In this document: positions 12,834 through 14,740 of the stretch, in pieces
How positions within the stretch are numbered: position 1 is the first letter of the stretch
How the letters are laid out: each line of letters opens with the position of its first letter
Assembly: GCA_022712845.1 (NCBI GenBank)
Contig: JAFLJV010000225.1
Coordinates: 1 to 14,740 of the forward strand
Origin: Sulfurimonas sp.
Lineage (GTDB): Bacteria; Campylobacterota; Campylobacteria; Campylobacterales; Sulfurimonadaceae
DNA length: 14,740 nucleotides
Direction: 5' to 3'
Translations under genes and position numbers: made by a program
Notes under the pieces: model-generated
What the model saw: the letters and a program-made list of their open reading frames with translations, nothing else
Told to the model about the DNA's origin: nothing
Databases searched by the model: none

Positions 12834-14102
12834 ATGAATTATTTAAAAATTATTATTAAAAAATTAGAAAAAAAACAAAATATTTTTTTGACAGGTGGAG
12901 CAGGAGTTGGTAAGACTACAATTACAAAAGATGTTATAAAATATTACGAAGATGAAGCAAAAAAAGTAGCAAAACTTGCTTCAACTGGAATGGCAGCAAC
13001 TCTTATAAATGGGCAAACTCTTCACAGTTTTTTAGATTTAGGAATAGCAAGTGACATAAGTGAGCTTGAGCAAAACTCTAAACTAGAGATAAGTAAAAAA
13101 GTAAAAAAATTTCTTTGTAACATAGAGCTAATTGTAATAGATGAGATTTCGATGGTAAGTGATACTCTTTTGGAGATGATTAAATTTAGACTTACACAAG
13201 CTAACTTTTCTGGCTCACTTCTTGTGGTTGGTGATTTTTTACAACTCCCTCCAGTTGTTCGTGGATATAATGAAGTTAAGTTTGCATTTGAGTCATCATC
13301 TTGGAGAGAGTTTGATTTTGAAACTGTAGAGTTAACCCATATTTATAGAACTAGTGATAAATATTTTATAGATTTGCTCTCACATGTGAGAGATGGTTTT
13401 GTAAATGAAGATATACATAATAGTTTGAATGAGTATATAAAACCTCTGCCAGAAGATTTAAGTGAATTTACATTTTTGTTTGGAAAAAATATATCTGCAT
13501 CAAAACACAATAAAAGTCAACTAGAATTTTTAGATAGTGAATTATTTGTAAAAGAAGCTCAAATAGTTAAACATCTGCGTAGTGCAAAAGATGCAGATGT
13601 AGAGCGGTTTATGGGTGACGCAAGAATTGAAAAAGAGTTAGAGTTAAAAATAGGAGTTCCAGTTCTTTTTACAAGAAATTCTTGGAATTATTTTAATGGT
13701 GAGCGAGGAGTTGTTGTAAATGTGGATAGTAGTTTTGTGTATGTACAAAAAAGTGATGGTTTAGTTATAAAACTTGAAGCAATTTCTCAAAGTAAAAGTG
13801 CATGGAAAGAAAAGAGTGTAGGCGGTAAAAAAGAGATGGTGGAGGAGTCTATATTTAGTGTTTATCAGTATCCTATAAAACTTGCTTACGCTATAACTAT
13901 TCATAAATCACAAGGTATGTCTATAGAAGATTTGATAATTGAAACAAATGAGATATTTGCACCATCACAGTTTTATGTTGCAATCTCAAGAAGTTCAAAT
14001 CCAAAAAGGCTAAATTTAATTGCACCAACGAAGCAGTGGAGAGATATAGTGTTTGTAAATCATAAAGCACTAGAGTTTGTAAAGATGAATAGAGCTTGTT
14101 AA
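12834..14102 (+). CDS. Pif1/RecD-like superfamily 1B DNA helicase
   Basis: This 422-residue ATPase unwinds DNA 5' to 3' by family analogy. The motifs in order are Walker A GGAGVGKTT (21-29), STGMAATLINGQTLHS (motif Ia region, 50-65), Walker B IVIDEISMVS (100-109), GDFLQLPPV (133-141), THIYRT (168-173), PVLFTRNSW (276-284), and C-terminal YAITIHKSQGMS (352-363) and YVAISRS (381-387) with the arginine finger. It is compact, with no N-terminal RecBCD-binding extension or extra domain, closer to single-subunit Pif1-type than to RecD. The start ATG has no Shine-Dalgarno and follows TATAAT by six bases. The transporter gene begins inside its last codons. A role in replication-fork or recombination repair is inferred from the family. 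Confidence 0.88.
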   Translation: MNYLKIIIKKLEKKQNIFLTGGAGVGKTTITKDVIKYYEDEAKKVAKLASTGMAATLINGQTLHSFLDLGIASDISELEQNSKLEISKKVKKFLCNIELIVIDEISMVSDTLLEMIKFRLTQANFSGSLLVVGDFLQLPPVVRGYNEVKFAFESSSWREFDFETVELTHIYRTSDKYFIDLLSHVRDGFVNEDIHNSLNEYIKPLPEDLSEFTFLFGKNISASKHNKSQLEFLDSELFVKEAQIVKHLRSAKDADVERFMGDARIEKELELKIGVPVLFTRNSWNYFNGERGVVVNVDSSFVYVQKSDGLVIKLEAISQSKSAWKEKSVGGKKEMVEESIFSVYQYPIKLAYAITIHKSQGMSIEDLIIETNEIFAPSQFYVAISRSSNPKRLNLIAPTKQWRDIVFVNHKALEFVKMNRAC

Positions 14103-14740
14103 GTAAAGTAGATAGCGGCATACTTTTTATGCTAGCAAGTGCATTGATTTCAGCATTTAGCGGTGCTATTACAAAAATACTTTCTGATGATATGAACGCT
14201 TTAGAAATTGTATTTTTTCGTAATATTATTGGGATAATAGTTATACTTTACGCTTTAAAACATACTCCTGTAAAACAAAGTGGTGGTAAGTTTCACCTAC
14301 TTTTTATGCGTGGTTTACTGGGTTTTTTAGCGATGGTACTGTATTTTTACACTATTACAACTATCCCACTTGGAGAAGCTATAACGCTAAATAAAACCTC
14401 ACCTTTATTTGTCTCACTTTTAGCTTATTTTGTACTAAAGGAGCATCTAAGCACAAGTACTATCTTCGCAGTAATCATAGGTTTTTTAGGTGTAGTTTTT
14501 ATAGTTAAACCTTTTGGAATAAATTTATCATATGTACATTTTTTAGGAGTTTTAGGTGGATTTTTCGCAGCAGCAGCTTACACAACAATAAAAAAGATAA
14601 AAGATATATATGATTCTAGGGTGATTGTTTTATCTTTTGTAATTATTGGTACAGTTATTCCAGGAGTTTTGTTTTTACTAGCCCCTTATGTTCAAGCTCC
14701 CAAAGCTATAGATTTTTTATTTCCTATCTTTCATATGCCT
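14096..14740 (+). CDS. EamA-family (DMT) transporter, N-terminal part
   Basis: The gene runs off the right edge; 215 codons are seen. The sequence has the EamA pattern: a first helix FMLASALISAFSGAITKILS, then NALEIVFFRNIIG, MRGLLGFLAMVLYFYTI, LGEAITLNKTSPLF, and AYFVLKEHLS, all usual for drug/metabolite transporters with ten helices. About the first seven helices are present, including the start of the second EamA repeat. I place the start at TTG 14096, because the preceding in-frame codon but one is TAG (14090) and the family normally has about ten residues (here LLSKVDSGILF) before the first helix. The ATG at 14129 would cut into helix 1. The TTG overlaps the helicase stop by 7 nt, implying coupled translation. 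The substrate is unknown. Confidence 0.82.
   Translation, partial: MLSKVDSGILFMLASALISAFSGAITKILSDDMNALEIVFFRNIIGIIVILYALKHTPVKQSGGKFHLLFMRGLLGFLAMVLYFYTITTIPLGEAITLNKTSPLFVSLLAYFVLKEHLSTSTIFAVIIGFLGVVFIVKPFGINLSYVHFLGVLGGFFAAAAYTTIKKIKDIYDSRVIVLSFVIIGTVIPGVLFLLAPYVQAPKAIDFLFPIFHMP

Noticed and set aside
13921..14121. 66-codon minus-strand open frame spanning the helicase-transporter junction
   Set aside because: It covers conserved helicase motifs and the transporter start on the opposite strand and has no supporting signals.

Overview
The window is AT-rich and densely packed. Several features suggest a Campylobacterota genome of the Sulfurimonas/Sulfuricurvum kind. These are periplasmic c-type cytochromes, an NhaA antiporter with the extra cytoplasmic loop known from Helicobacter, a BrnT-like toxin-antitoxin pair, and promoters that are often just TATAAT in AT-rich DNA. 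This placement is an inference from gene content and composition. I see no rRNA, tRNA, CRISPR array, transposase or prophage module.

Layout. 1-356: C-terminal part of a peptidoglycan amidase. 443-847: a DUF350 membrane protein. 855-1546 (minus): a BrnT-like toxin and CopG-type antitoxin, followed without a gap by a 43-residue single-pass membrane protein. 1739-4901 (plus): a DUF819 membrane protein, a dipeptide epimerase overlapping it by 4 nt, and a secreted di-heme cytochrome c peroxidase. 4882-7668 (minus): NhaA, a secreted penta-heme cytochrome c and a small membrane protein, in that order of transcription. 7744-11543 (plus): a BRCT-like/LRV-repeat protein, a MoxR-type AAA+ ATPase, a 43-residue secreted peptide gene with its own regulatory region, and a DUF2201/VWA protein. 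11540-12787 (minus): a response regulator with two receiver domains and a degenerate GGDEF domain. 12834-14740 (plus): a Pif1/RecD-like helicase and the start of an EamA-family transporter.

How the genes may work together. DUF819 plus the Ala-Glu-type epimerase suggests murein-peptide recycling. The peroxidase and penta-heme cytochrome point to periplasmic electron transfer. The MoxR ATPase and the VWA protein look like a chaperone/remodelling pair of the RavA-ViaA or NorQ-NorD kind, here with an adaptor-like repeat protein.

The most unusual locus is 9919-10281. It has a perfect FNR-type box, a second palindrome, two predicted leader hairpins, a 43-codon ORF for a secreted peptide, and two 3' hairpins, all wedged inside the MoxR-VWA cluster. 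A second pattern is three genes with TATAAT only 6-7 nt before ATG and no Shine-Dalgarno, which suggests leaderless mRNAs.
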